From positions 248,001 to 312,000 of the forward strand of contig RMBW01000013.1 of assembly GCA_004009845.1 (NCBI GenBank): a DNA stretch of 64,000 nucleotides, read 5' to 3'. Below the pieces are notes generated by a model. It did not search any database. It had not been told where the DNA came from and saw only the letters and a list, made by a program, of their open reading frames with translations. Shown here piece by piece: positions 45,659 to 60,218 of the stretch; the stretch's first letter is position 1, and the number at the start of each line of letters is the position of its first letter. The DNA is from Davidsoniella eucalypti (taxonomy: Eukaryota; Ascomycota; Sordariomycetes; Microascales; Ceratocystidaceae). Made by a program: the position numbers and the translations under genes.

Positions 45659-46972
45659 ATGGTGCTCCTCTCACTGTTATCCATCTTCCTAGGTACAGCA
45701 GCCGACGCAAAGCCGATAGTAACACTGAGTCGCCGTGACTCCGACGTCAGATTATCGTTTTACAAACACAATCTGGTTCCGACTACGTATTCGATTTCAC
45801 ATCGAAACAAAACTCAAGCTCTACAGCCATATTTGGTCATGGTTTACCCAATATCGTCCGCCGTATATTGGTAACCCTTGTTGTATCTATACCCTAACAT
45901 ATTCCTACTCTTCAAAACGTGTTGAACTTCAATAATCGATACTGAACACAAATAGTCAACAGCTCAGGCCACCTACTATTTCGTCTACCTTCTTGGCTTT
46001 TCACTTATTAACGACTTAGCCAAGCAAACAAATTTGAATTTTTACCGTAATCTTTAATCACAGCATGATGGGTTTTGGGCTCTGGCCATGAATTATGCCT
46101 TGTCATGGATAACTTTATGAATCGGTGCTTGAGATATTTAGGTATCAGCTTTTATGAAACTTCATTTTATATCGATTTCAGTTCATCTCACGACAGCTCA
46201 GCCTTCATCATGGCTGACTTCAACGTCTACAATTACCGTTATCATCTTCAGCAACGCTATACTTGGCGTTTTCAACGCCGTTCAGGAGACACCCAAACCG
46301 CCGTTGTTCCTTCTACTCCACTCTAGAAAGTGGCTAGTGATGACTTTGAGCGTTTCGGAAGGGTACGGACAAACCTAATTATTTCTTTAAATTGCCTTGC
46401 CACCTGTTTAATCATGGAGAGGCTTGTACTTCTTCACTCAAGGTAATTGTGAACACTTCGGCCTATACCGTCTTCCCGTTCGACATACTCACAGAAAACA
46501 TGCTAGAAGCACATAAACAGACGATTCTGAACCATCAATTGCTTCGTAATCGTCAAGCTGTACCTTGTTAGCCAGGGCCTTTCCAAATACTATGGCTTGC
46601 CATTAGCAGCTTTAAGTTCATCAAAAAATTGTAGTCAACCAGCCAGTACCCGATTTCATACTCTAAAAAACAGTTTCAAACGTTCCTTGGGGGCTTCTTT
46701 CGACAGATCTTCACGACCTACTAGACTATCGATGGCTCGCTACCTGTGGAATGATAACGTGGGTGCACGGCAAATACTAGAGCTGGTACGTTAACCGCCG
46801 CTTTCGATACCTGGTTGATTCGTGACCAAGAAGCTGTTATGAGGTATCGATATATCGGTCTGCTGTTTTCTCTTTTCTCGCTTTTTTGCTTATATTTCCA
46901 GATTTGGGTCATGAAGTACTTCTTACAAAAACTACAGACAGCATGCAAGCATGTTGTGGGCTAGGCCGATAT
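45659..46972 (+). pseudogene. Possible decayed gene, secreted-protein-like start
   Basis: The frame at 45659 begins MVLLSLLSIFLGTAADA, which has signal-peptide character, and is broken after about 35 residues. In the next frame the DNA reads QTQSGSDYVFDFTSKQNSSS, a segment loosely reminiscent of the start of fungal spherulin-type cupins (SDFVFDF). Further open blocks, in changing frames, reach 46972 (for example LTAAFDTWLIRDQEAVMRYR, then a hydrophobic run). I found no intron pattern that joins them. This is a weak call: a relic of one or two genes, or chance. Confidence 0.22.
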
Positions 46973-47320
46973 AATAATACATATTAATACTGTGATGGCC
47001 TGCTTCCCCCAGAGTTTTGATGCCTGGCTTGTCTTATATACAAAATACAAGGAAAGTATCGAAATTAAGAAAAGGGCCAAACAATGGCGGCGCTCGGACC
47101 TGTCCTTCTTTTTTTTCCTAACTAGCAACTTGTTTCTAGTGCTTGGCGTGAAAAACGAAAGCATGCTGATTTTTATGACATAGATATATATGGGCTGTGT
47201 ATCGTTCGTTGTATGAGTATTGATGGTCGCCATCTCTTTGGTTCCCTTGAGATACTACCATTTCCATATGATAATCATACTCTAAATAGATCCTAAGGGT
47301 CCTTCTATGCTATCTCCGTA

Positions 47321-47749
47321 TTATGGAGAAGAGGGGGAATCTCTAATGACACGATATGCTAATGGAAAGTGCTCGCTAGGCAAGCCATCATTGGTAGCCT
47401 CACGATATATTTCCGTGATTAGGGTAGGGGTTGGTTCGTTCTTGTATTTTCTAGCAGCATATGGAGAATCAAGGTATTGCTTGTATGTCTTCTCGAGATG
47501 AGATCGTCGATATTCTGACTCCAGGCACAAGGTATATGAAAGCCTGAAGCTGCTAAGCATCAATACAGAGGCGTGATGATATTCGAGGCCTGGCCAACTT
47601 GTTCTTGTATGAAGGGCGAGACTTGAAGTTATTTGTATTTTCATTAACATATTACGTCTAGGTTTAGCCTGTTTCTTTTTTTCTTCGTCTCGTGCTTCGC
47701 CAGCCGACGACCGAGTCCGACTAGACGATTGTCCGATCCTGACGAGCAT
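47321..47749 (-). CDS. Hypothetical 142-residue frame
   Basis: This is the longest frame in the last 19 kb. It starts MLVRIGQSSSRTRSS, is basic in its first third (DEEKKKQAKPRRN) and ends SEHFPLAYRVIRDSPSSP. No signal peptide, membrane segment or known domain can be seen. It stands alone, far from any recognised gene, so chance openness is a serious alternative. Confidence 0.22.
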   Translation of the reverse strand: MLVRIGQSSSRTRSSAGEARDEEKKKQAKPRRNMLMKIQITSSLALHTRTSWPGLEYHHASVLMLSSFRLSYTLCLESEYRRSHLEKTYKQYLDSPYAARKYKNEPTPTLITEIYREATNDGLPSEHFPLAYRVIRDSPSSP

Positions 47750-50700
47750 GTTGTTTCTAATGAAAAACGGACTAAGTGAGGCCGTCAGTCAAGATTCAGG
47801 GATCTAGCCCGTGGTTAGGCCACTGATGGAAATGGCCTAAGGCCACAGCTATGAATGGGAAGTGGGAGACTGTTGCTGGTTTGCAAGGACTAGGCGTTGA
47901 CAAATGAGCCCATGTGCTGATTTTGTTGATATTATAATATATACTAACTATTTGTGATCTACCAACTCTGGTAGTATGGTAGGGCTGCCGACTGAGGATG
48001 AGGCCTATATATGACTGACTTCAAGCTAGAATTGGACTAGTCATTATGAGGAAGGCCCTGTACCGATGCATATGACCTTTATAGCTATGTGATTATGTAT
48101 CATGAGGAGTTGCTTGGTATTCTCCGAGATAGAAAACACTGCCTAGGTGAATAAAATACCCGGAAAGCGCGGTAGAAGGAGAAAGATAACCTCCGAGTTA
48201 ACACCCAATGCCTGGATCTGGGGAACCGAATTAAGCAGCGAGGCTTCTTACTGACTTGGCTTCAGGTGGAGCCTGAACCTGGGATAGCAAACAGAAACTA
48301 TGTCTTGGCTATCTGGGCCATCTTGGTCATCTTGGTCTATATGTACTTTGATGCCTCATTGTTATGGTTACTTATTACTGCTAGTATCGGAAACTTCCCA
48401 AGAGGAGCTAGAGGAACAAGGAGGCCGCGCAATGCATATACAATAACATTGTTCCAAGCGTAGAGTTGTATGAGAAGCCGTACGTTGAAACTCAAAGTAT
48501 ATAAGTAATCTTCAATACTACGACTCTCAATCTTCGCCCGGTAGTGCTGTAGTGAATGATGGCGAGAGTAGAGGCAATTAAACATTGTTTTGTGAGTTGA
48601 TCTAGTTAGACGTTTGATCGGCGAGTATACAGAAAAGAGGCAAGTTAGAGCGGCGATCAACTCTTCTATTAGCCGTATGTTAGAATGGGTCGAGCAAGGT
48701 TCGGGGGGGGGGAGATCGGAGGCGGGAAATTCTATAGTTCCGACCTAGCTAAATATTCTGAGGCACTTCAAGGAAACAAATAGGCAGATACAGATATAGG
48801 TGCTTTTAGAATAAGCCTAGATGTTTTCCCTAAAGCTTATTCCCCTTCTTGCCGTAATACTAGAGGACATTGCTTGAGCACTGATAATACTTTGCAGTTG
48901 TATGTATGATAAGCAGCTCAACACTTATGTTTCTTCACAAAATATATGTCTGTATTGCTTTGAAATGCCCCCAATCTTTTACGGCCCATGTTGGAGTTTC
49001 TTCACCGTGATGAACACTTCCAGGCATGCACTGCCATGCCAAGATGTAGAACAGCCATCTTTTCCCCTGTTTAGCACATAAGCAGAAACTCAGACAGGCA
49101 AGCAACCGACATCTGCAAGCCCTTTTCTTTATGCCCTGTCTCTTTATCATACGATGCTAACTACAATAGCATTGTCATTTGTGGTTAAAATGCAAAGAAA
49201 AGACAGACTGTCTAGCCGTTGTGGAAAGGCAACATGCATGGCATACCTAGATCAATCAGAAATAGGCTCAAACTTTTGACACCAGTACAAGGAACTTGGC
49301 CAAGCCGACTCCCTGCACCCCCTCAAGTCATTGGGGGAGTAGTAGAACCACCATGTATGGCATTGGCCAAGATACCAAGAGATATAGGCAATCAGTAGTA
49401 TCTAGAATGTGGGGAGTATCGGTATATTTTCATGTATGAAATGATGTGTATCTAAGAAATCTAAGGTCCATGAGAGAAGGATTAGAAAGTACAGGAGGAA
49501 GATTCGAAAAGAACCTTGTATTGCAAAACAAGTATGACATTGGTAGCCCTTCGCAATTATAGTAGCGTGTATTTATTCCAGTATAGTAGTCTTCGAAGTA
49601 ACATCACCAGTTGAGCCAAATGCAAATATAGCCGTAGCTAAGTCTTGGCGCCATAGTTCCCTTGCTTCCCACGGACCAAACTTATATGTACTAACTAGTT
49701 AACAGACAGACACTGAAGAATGGAGAAGTTTAGAACAAGAACAGCCACTAATAAGACTCATAAATCCTATCTCTCCAGCTTTGAAAGCATGGCCATTGGG
49801 ATGATATTCGCTATTGAAAGCATGGTGTATGGGAGAAATACAACACGAAAAGTCCCCGGATAGTTCGGCGAGGTCGTTCCTATTGAAGAACGTTGAGACT
49901 TTGAAAAGCGTGGGATATCGCTGATCAAGAGAAGGGTAGGATACCGATGTAACCAGACCTGTTCCTGCCGTAGAGAAAGCTCCTCGTACTAACTGAATAC
50001 GGTCTGGCTTCTCGATAAGAAACTTATCTTATAACACAAAGCAAACTCAAAAACTAGCAAGACGTTGAAGCTATAGTCGGGTGTCTAGGGGCGACTGCCT
50101 ATATCCCCAAACTAGCTAAGAGCTTGGCTTTTGATATGTGCACTGCTAGACATGCTGACGTGATGTCCCCTCGCATAAGCACAGCCAAAACCTATCAAGT
50201 TAGTTCCATGAACGGACTCTCTAAATATTTCCTATCGGGAATTGAAGCTCCTGTCCGACAGACGACCCAAACGTACGGTGTCCAGGGCCGTTCGCCGAAG
50301 GTCGCTCGGACATCAAAGAATAGAATCCAGAGAAAAAGAATAAGAAAATTAGGTGAGCCCGACACATGGTGGTTTCTTTCGTATTTGAGGTAGGATACAT
50401 TCTTATTCTTGCCTTTTTTTCCATGGCGTGTAAGATCGTAGCAACGGAACAAGTTGACGTTACATAAGATTATTCATGTCCTTGACTTCCTACGAAATCC
50501 CTTTTTGGGTACCAGCTGGTCTAAATAGGAATAGACAACATTGAGCAGTTGAAAAATGAGCTTCTCTCATACATACACTAATAAGATAATTATGTACAGA
50601 TGTAGTAAGCAGCCGGAGTGAGGTCGTTCCGAAATTGATCAGCCCTCGGATAGACGCTTCCTTCTATTCGTGCTTCATATATGTTGCCATGATATGATTA

Positions 50701-53700
50701 TAGTTGTCTTTATTTGGCTATCAGATGTTCGACATAAACTAACGGTGGCCTTCAAGTGCCGAGAACCGTCTTGTTATTCTCTATTTCTTATCACTAGCCA
50801 TTTCGCATGTTTCTGATATAAAAACTTGACAGTTTAATCTTCTCGAGCGGCCACGCCGAAACGCCCGCTAAAAGATGATTATCAACTTGCTAGATTGGGG
50901 CTAGACAACTTGTAGCTTACTCGGGATTAATGAATTAGGTCTAGTGCTGGCTATATGGGCCAAGTGGATTTGGTATTTTTTTTCTCTTTTCAAGACTTTG
51001 CCACCGTATTGTACCAAGCAGCAAAATCCAAGACCAGGTTTTCGGGTTAGCTATAGAGCTTTCACTTAGCTTTCCACCAAGACTATTCAAGAATTTGTTG
51101 CTCAGCTTGAATGGTTTGAAGCCGGACTTAAGCTGCTAGTCTTGTTTTTGCCTAGACTCCGAAGCTAGCATGCGGGATGGCAAAGTCCCAGATGCAAAAA
51201 CACGGCAAAAAAGGGACGGGAACAAGCTATGGGACTCTAACCGAGGGCACAGTATCAAGGAAGAACCCTGATGACCTCCCCCCATCTTTCCAGCCAAGAA
51301 CCCACAGTTAACATCGTCAATATCTACATATGTACACGACACACGGGATGAAATATGCTTACGTATCTTCGATATCAAGCCCTGTTCTAGGCTCTGACAA
51401 GTATCAAGAACAGCCCTGGCAAGTATCAAACCCCTCCTTAGGAAGCCTTCCCTTTCACTACCGACCATAATTCGCCCTGCATGTGAGATTGATTTATGGC
51501 GGAGAGCGCGCTTACTTTTGCAGAGAGCAGTTCTTCTCTATAGGATATGATATGTTCTCTTTGGCAAGGAACATGTGTTCCATTCTAGGAGGCCGCACTT
51601 TCGGCTTCCATTGGTCGAACTGCGGATAACGGCGTAGGAAGATCCTGTCTTTATCTCTTTTTTTTATTTTATCCTTTTTGTTTTTGTTCTTATAGAGCCG
51701 ACGGTGTCCGTAAATGCCAGCAAAAACTCCGCATTCTAATGGTGCTTTCTGGTTCTCGTTGGAGACATATAACAAGATTAAATGTAGTCTCACTTGATAT
51801 CTTGCCAGTCTAAACACCGACTGGTGCGCTACTTTTGTCCGGACATAGAGCGGAACCATTGTATTAGAGGCTATACTAAGAGATCGGCTGTTTATTATAG
51901 CAAATTAGCATGCTCCTAAACAAGCTCGGTATGTGGAAAAGGGCTAAATAGAGTTGTAGGCAACGCTATATTCGGAAGACAAACTTTGTTAGATACAGAT
52001 ACGTTGGGTAGGGTAGATCTGCCTAGACTATCGTTTTATCCCAACTAATTCATGAGGACACTACCGGTTTCTTTAGATGTAGGACCTTTTGCTTAGCACC
52101 GTCCTCTAGCCTTGTCACAGTGTACATATGTAGAACTGTTTGAATCTTGTTGAGCGTGAATATATGAGTGAGTTCCAGGTTTTTGCCCCAAGGGATCCAA
52201 ACGGAGGGAGGGCGTGAAACGCAGACTTGGACCTTCTGCCGCCGTTTTGTATGTCTCTTTGCCTTCACCGGATACGGAAGCTCTGGATACTCTTGTGTAG
52301 AAGTTTAGCCTGTTGATTGTCTCTTAAGACAAAGCTATCTTAAGCGAACTGCTATTCTAGGTCGAGTACTGTTTAATGCTTCGCCGGTAGCATTGGCCTG
52401 AGCCAAACACAAATGGAAATCAATTATTCATCTAATCAGATAATCAGATAAAGCCAATAACCGAGGTAGCATATAACTATATGAAAGCTATGCGGCTTTC
52501 ATTAGAACTCCGTTTTCCCAAGACAGGCGGCGTTTTGTAGCCCGTTCCATGATAGGCCCGATATTCTCAATTATAAACCATTATTATTATCGGTGACTTT
52601 TCAGAGAGAAAACGTTTCGTTCCTGAAATTTTACTACGTTATCTTTGTCGATATATCGACACCCACTTATATAGAGTCAATCTTACCACTTCGGTGTATA
52701 TACATATGTACAGATCGTCGGCCAAGCCCTCTAAAAAGAAGGCCAGAAGTTATGTTAAAGACCCCGTGCCGCTCCTTCCGACAAATAATGAGGCCGTTCG
52801 TCTACGGCCAATATAACAAACCGACTTTGCATATAAGAAACAGTGAGCAAATGATACCTTGTCTTGCATATGCCTACGCCAACCATAAGAGTCATCATAT
52901 CGTGATGTATATGTATCATAGTCGATGGATTGCCTACTAGTACTGCGTATGATATCATTCTTCCAAACAGGTGTGCTGGCTGCTGCCAGTTATCTATAGT
53001 ATGAGGATGATATAGACTCGTTGTCGGCACCTACACAAAATAGTGTGTGGGCGTCCCGGGAATTAGGATGTAGGATTGCCAATTTCGTGTACTATTGTTT
53101 ATCAAGCAAGTTTCATTTTGTACCTCTACTTTCAAGTACAGAGGGCTCGAGCTTCAAAATCCGACTATCCGAATGCTTAGGTCGTAACCTTACTAACCAA
53201 AGAGATATGTATTTATATGCCTTTGCTTAGAAACTAGGAAGAATACCATATTACTTGGTTCATATTTGTCAGGCTCCAAAAAGCCGCCAAGAAAGACAAC
53301 CTGTGGCATTTTGCTTTCCTACAGAGACAACAAGAAGTCACCGTTTGCCCTATCACCTATTTTGATGCAGTAGTATAATTGCATAGTCTCGTTTGTTGAA
53401 TCATATTGTGAGTTTGCGGACGAAACCCCCGCGTATCAGTCAGAGTATTCATTCCTTTGTATTCTATAGAATGGCCTCAAATTCAGACCGTATGTATATG
53501 CACCGCCAAGTGTCGGCCAAGCCCTGCTGTCGTAGTTTGTAGGGAATATAATACCCTGTGTGGCATCTGTAATCGTACTTCAAGGCATAAGACCAAAAAG
53601 AATGCTGGCTATGTGCTCTCCGTTGTCCGGGTTATGCGCAAATGCGTGATTGATCTAATGAGAAACCTTTTGTTTTTTGGGTCACGCAACGTATTATTTG

Positions 53701-56700
53701 ATATGACAAGTCAGGCAACATGATATGTCTTGTTAAGCAGTGTTGTTGTCGTTGTCGGTCACACTATGGTAAAACAGTGAGACTATCCCCAGCCCCGTGT
53801 CTTGGCTTCTTTCTCCGTTTTCTTGCAACTCGTCTTTTAGTCATACTCCCTCGCTCTCTTTCTCTTTCGCTAATATAGTCAAAGCAACCCTAGTGCCCAT
53901 GTACAGAGATTTTCTTTTGTTCTTGCTGTCCCCCCGATTCTGGGCCACATGGACAACCATTTAGGTGTTGGAAAGCGATATTCTAAGCAAAGAAATAAGA
54001 TGCTAGGTGAATATCACATAAATCATGCTCAAGGTGGCATTTCTGTTGTGAAGATGCAAGCGCCGAGGACTCGGTCAACACTAGGCTCAGAAGGATAACA
54101 TGTTGGACAAGTTATACATATATACACTGCGGGTAATAGAATTCCTGTCCAAGGGGCCATAGTTATATGTACCTGGCAGAGAGGGGTGTATGCAGATACA
54201 CATATACATATACATATGTACTAATATGTATGTGGGCATACTGGTACATGTATCTCGACAGATTCATGGCAGTAAGATATGTGGGCTTTGTAATATTACA
54301 TACAGGTACTAGTTGGGACATAAGTACTGACACATATGTATACAGCCATCAACAGATATAAGCGTCGTGTATCATATTTCCTGCGCGCCTACTCGCTCGG
54401 TTAGTTGGCAAATGGCTTGTCATCTACTCACTGTGTGTGCTGTGCTGATCGTTTCCTGTATCGCGCTATATTTTGAGAGAAGGCTAGGATTCTCCTCAAA
54501 TGTGTACCTACCATGTTCTCTACTCACATGAGTGTCTATGTAGACAGAAGTATACAACTGACGCAACGAATGGTGAGATTATCATCATGCAGATGCAACT
54601 GCAGCAAATGCAGAGACAACAATACGGTATAACGCCCGAACAAGCAGCAGTCAAAGACAACTCAAGAAATAAGAAGGCTCGTGGAAGCCGTGTCATTTTC
54701 GACCACCTCAAGTCTCGGTTCTCCCTTGCGTTTCTCGGCATGCGGCTTTCATGCAACATTGGCTATGTAGAGATACTTGGAGTATACATACAACCATACA
54801 GCCTGGCTTGAACCGGTACAGCCTTCGCTGGCCGTCTCCAACCGCTTTCCTCTCTCCAACATAGCTTAGCGGTGGCTTGCTCTACCTCGATCGACAAACA
54901 CGGCAGCAGACCCAGGGATGGGCTTCCTTTGTATCTTGTTTCCCATCGTTTTACTTATAGTCACCGTGATTGTTGAGGCTACAACGGCAATAAGATAGCA
55001 GGCTGCTATTCTGGGCGTATTCTTGTTTTCTACCTGGTCATGACAGCCTATAACCTTCCATGCAGTGATTGATCATCGCCATTTTTCAGGTAGCTGTGGG
55101 TACATATTGCATGAATAGAGTGTACTCATGTACCACCGTTACTAGTGTCTTCTTTCGCTTTCGTTTCCCAAGATTAGAGGGGATGAACAGTTATATTGCG
55201 TTATATCGCGGGCTATGTGACAGTAATGCAAGTGTGTTAGAGCACGTGGATTTGAATGAAAAAGAATGAAAAAAGGACCAGGAGTCAGCGTCGTAACGAA
55301 GGACTATTTCCAAGCTAACTAGTACACAAATAGAGAAATATCATACAACTGATCCAGTCTACATATTTACAGATATAGACAACGAGAATCCAAGGCCCTC
55401 CAAAGCAGCATTGTGCATGGCGCGCTAGGCAGTTTCCGGCTCTTATGTGCTAAGCCCAAGTACAGTCGAGACAAATATATGTTTTGTTTTCTTTTTTATG
55501 TCTTACAAAGGGCCCGATGAACCGCATATCTCGGCCGCAAGTACAGAGAATAAGAATGTTATGTTTTCTTTTTTTTTGTTGGTGATTCTGGGGTCGACAC
55601 AATGTGATAGGTGATCAAGACCCCCATGACAATCATATCCATGATTTCACAAGCCCGATCTACCACTTTTTCAAAAAAAGAAAAAGAAAGCACTGACTTT
55701 GTTGACGTGACTGGCATTTATCTCTCCGTCCGTTTTATCTCTTTATTTTCGCGGGCAAAGGAAGACACATCTCGCTACGAGGGCTTCAAATAGCCAGCGT
55801 GTTTCTAATCCAGCTTAGTGCGATCCATACTTGACATCATGCTGTAATCACAGGACGGTGTATGATAGACAGCTTACATACATGCCTTGCTGATTTAACA
55901 CGATTCCTTTAGCGAAGAACAAGCCTTGCTATGTCAGTTAGTAACTATGTAAGTATCTAAGCCAATTCTACAGATATGTGTCATGTTCATGTAGGGTTGT
56001 TATTTCTAGGATCAGAGAGGCAGTTATGCCTAATCAAGATTGTCAGATGAGAATGAACTCGGGCAAGGGTGTATGTCTGCCCTTGTATTTCTCTCTATCT
56101 TGCCGCCGTGAAATTACCGTTACCCTAGACTTTAAATCAGAGGTAAGCAAGCCAGAGAAGGCTTAACAATGATGAAGCTAGAGATAACAAGACGCATCTT
56201 GCGGATTCTAGACCATCGTGACAGCGCTAGCTAGTGCCATCTTCCTCTATGTGTCTTCTCTTGTTCTAGCCCTTGTCGTTCCTTATACTACGCTTCGATT
56301 CGAGTCGATTCGAGGGTCTCGGCGGAGCGAACTCACAATTCAAGATTAGCAGTGGTGATCACGACACAAAGAAACGAAGGAATGGAGGTGGCTTTCTGAG
56401 GAAATTTTGAGAGGTTTATCTATATGGATACATATCTCGGTATCTTCTTTGGCGCAACTTTACGTCGAAGGTCTAAAGATGGGAAACCGCTATACAGATA
56501 CAGCTATGTGAAGGAACAACGCTTCAGACCGAGACAGCCGAGTGATATGGATTGCTTGTCTTAGGCTGCCCTGGCTAAGCGATGTTCACCCTGTGATTGA
56601 CACGGCTAGATATATCTAACTGGCCAGGCTCGGGCATTACATGTAAGCTATGATGAATCAGTGTATTCATCAGCAGGTTCTGATCCTCATTAGCTCCAGG

Positions 56701-59700
56701 CGGAGACAGGATGTATCGGCGAACAAAGTAAAGCAAAATGGCTTACACGATAACAACCACGGAGAATACTCCGAAAGCTAGAATTAACTATACAATCCCC
56801 CAATCTCATGTGCAGAAAGACCCTGGGCTATGAGGAACACAAGCGCAGTCACATAACAGCTATACAGACCAGTCGTAATAACGAAAATGTTACAGTTGCA
56901 ATGCATGAATTTTTAGCAAGGCCTTCTTCGAATCAGCAACGCAAAGGTTGTATTTGGGGGTTTGAAGCCAACCAGAGAATATATCAAAGTCAAGGTGAGA
57001 TTTGGGGTCTTTCTCAACGGATGAACGCACGGCTTACAAAGAAAAGGAAACGGAAACGGAAAAGAAAAGAATTAAAAGAAACATCCGCTTTTTGTCGGAC
57101 ACGATTCTTTTGCCCAGCGGTAGAAGCAAAATCCAAGAGTCCAGAATAGACGCGGCCTGGCTAGAATGTGACGACATGCGTTCGTGGCTTGGTCTGGCTA
57201 ATGGCGTTTTCTCTTTCCCAGTACTATATCAGATTATATCACAGAGAAAGCCGTTGTTATACCATGCTGTCTTCTTAGGAATGTGAAACGGGAGACAGCC
57301 ACACGGTAGAGATACAATGCGAGACATCTTGGGGTGAAGAATAAACATGCCTTGAATCCTTTTTTTTCAGTCTGATATATTGATATATGTTTATATCTAT
57401 GTCACAATGTACTGGTTGAGCCATTCAGAGTAACTAGTTAACTTGGCTTGTGATGATCACGAATCAAGTTGAGGCTGGGATTCCGATTTTGGGCTGATGA
57501 CAATGTTCATTATCACGTGATTGTCCGAAAGAACATAGAAAAGCATTATCAGAGCGATGTGACAACAAAGGGTTCCTGTAACGGGTCAATGATATACGTC
57601 CGTTTATCGCCGCTTTAGGTGTCAAAAAGCAAGCCGACCATAGTATGGGCTAATCATGCCGCCTTGCCGCCGTGCTACATATATGTATATACTAGTATTA
57701 GTGTGGCGATCATATGATAGTGGCGCTCGTGGGGGTTTCTTGACAGCAAATTCGAAGTAGCCATGATCCCCAATATATAAACATGTAACTCGGAAACAAG
57801 TCATTGAACAAAGTCCCTACTTTTTTTAATTACGGCGCCTACTTTGCCATTCGAGCAATATTATGATGTGGTAGAAGAGTTCTTTATATAGCTTACTAAT
57901 TCAGAGTCTGGCAGAGAATTGGGATACAAAACAAAACAAAGATATAGATGAATGTGTCGTAGTCACATCATAGGGTTCGCTAGGTTTCCCGTGTTTATTA
58001 AGCCAAATGATGAACAGACACCTTCGGAGAATTTCGTAAAAGCCACATAGGAAAGTATGAGAAGACCAACTATAAGAGCCTTGATTTCGAATACAAAAAA
58101 ACACCGATGCGTTCTAGTCGGCTCCGGACATCGATGTGACAGCACTATTAGTTATGCAGTCAGCCAAACGCCCTGTTTCGTACATACTGTTGATATTAGA
58201 CAATAGTCAGTACATATGTTACCGGTACCGATCTTGTTGGTTCGTGATTCCCCGCCTCGCAATATATCACATCACAAATATGTAATAGACTGGCGGCATA
58301 AGTACAGATAACTAACTTGTCATGTTTCCTGTGTCTAGTATAAACGCATGTTTTCCATTGTGTCTTTTCTAGAATCTCACCGAGTATTGAGACATTTGTG
58401 CATATAACGTATCAATAGTCATACACTATATGCAAGAGCCGTTGTCTGTCGACCAACGCCCGCACCTAGGAATTCACCGGCCTAATTTCTTGACCAACAC
58501 TAGGGTCTAGAACATCATACCGCATAACTGAGTCTTCGATGGCCCCTATATGATTTGTAGCTGCGTTGGTAATATATATACGCTATGTTGATGGGCTTTG
58601 AATACGATTGTCTCTACGAACTATTGAGTCCTCGTGAAGTCCGTATTTATTCCGTTGGCCTAGGACCTAACCCCGGGCTGCTGTTATTCCCGTGTTCTGT
58701 CCATAGACGAAGAACGCCAGATAAACCTAACTGTAACGCTAGGGACTTGACCAAGGCTAGAATAGAAGTAAGAGTATAATTAGTAGTCTGAATACAACCT
58801 TGCTTATGATCAAAATCTCACTGTTGTTATGATACAGGGGCCCATGATGTACTCATAGAAATGCGGCAACGGTCTTCATGGTTGTAGTGATTTGATGAGG
58901 CAGCCCGGCAAGCTTCAAGAGTAGCGTAGCCTAACCTAGTTAGCTAGCTACATCTTTATCCTTCACTACCAGACGCTAGGCAACCTGGTTATCGAGCGAG
59001 ATTTCCACTGATTGCGAAATCTTTCAAGGGCGTCGATCCAATTCCTACTTGGAGATACTTCTCGTTATAGAATGGTTCAATCTAACCATGTAGTAGTGAG
59101 AAATCATTAGCACAAGTAAAATATTGATACGGAGAGATGAACAATCAAAAAGTCGCCCGGCCATGCTCAGTAATCATGAAGAGATGCTTGTATTAGTAAA
59201 GAAAACGTGGGGAGGGCTACAAACCGGTATGGAAACTGCAGTATCAAACTCGGTGATAGTAGCGTCGACAACAAGGAAGAGGAAGCTGAAAAGACAAAGA
59301 AGGGCTAACCACAATTTACAAACCCTGATATTGCTATTCAATGTATGAGTATATTTGACGGCAGTACTTTGCGAGCCTCGTATCGGCGTCACGCTATCAT
59401 CGATTTCTAGTGAGCCAACCGAATCATATCCTGGCTGTAGTCTCATATATTTATAAGTGACGGTAGTATTCCCTGACTACAGATTTGCCCATTTTATTTC
59501 ACATATTCGTTTTTTTTTTCACAGCTCTGTGAATCATCATTTTTGGGGGGAGATCACAGCCTCATATGCACAGGACATCTATTCTAGGAACCTCGATAAG
59601 AAAACAACCAGGTCTGACGAGATCTAGTCTTCAGATAGTAATGGGGTAGCAGCCAAATACTCACCGATACCTGTAATAGGAAAAGTAGTTTGATACATAC

Positions 59701-60218
59701 ATAACCAGCTGCTTTTCATAGATAGACTTTGGCTTCTACTAACCTTCTTAGGCGCTTGAGACCAACATTTCACCCAACAGACATGGGCACCATAGAGTAT
59801 GGAAGTATGACTCTTTGACGCTTCATGGGTCCCCAGGTCAGAATTATCCATACCGACTGAGCTGACACTACTCTGTTCCTGTTTTATACCTCCATTTATA
59901 AAAATAAAACAAAAATTGGATGGCAGAGTGAGCAAAAACACATAAATGCCCTGCCAAAACTACGGTTCAAGGGGCCCTGGCTCTAAAAATGGCCCAGCTG
60001 TTAATTTTGATCGGTTAGGAAGAAAAGAGAGTATGCCATGCTGAAGAGAAGAGAAAGTAATAAAAACATATGTTTCTAAAGAGCACCGGAACTAAAAGCA
60101 TCCGTTGCTCTTCTTGTTCTTGTAGAGTTACTAACAAAGCCTTGTAAGCTCAGTCCGTAGCTGTGCGGTTATTCCTCGACTAAGTTTCTGTTTAGCACAG
60201 AAGTGACCCTGCATCGTA
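47750..60218. other. Gene desert with palindrome-rich AT sequence
   Basis: About 12.5 kb with no frame above 115 codons, and none showing a domain or plausible splicing. Features seen: a G-run near 48703, an ACATAT repeat at 54190-54220, a purine patch with AAAGGAAACGGAAACGG near 57043-57060, and repeated ACATATGT palindromes (51326, 52124, 52702, 54212, 54332, 58212, 60066). There is no tRNA, rRNA or transposase signature. Confidence 0.5.
54190..54220. repeat. ACATAT short tandem repeat
   Basis: Tandem ACATAT-type units running into the palindrome TACATATGTA. Confidence 0.75.

Noticed and set aside
48700..48712. G-run as a possible G-quadruplex or telomere-like signal
   Set aside because: A single homopolymer without repeated G-tracts or TTAGGG units.
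57043..57080. AAACGGAAACGG repeats as a possible regulatory array
   Set aside because: Only two or three imperfect units in a purine-rich patch.
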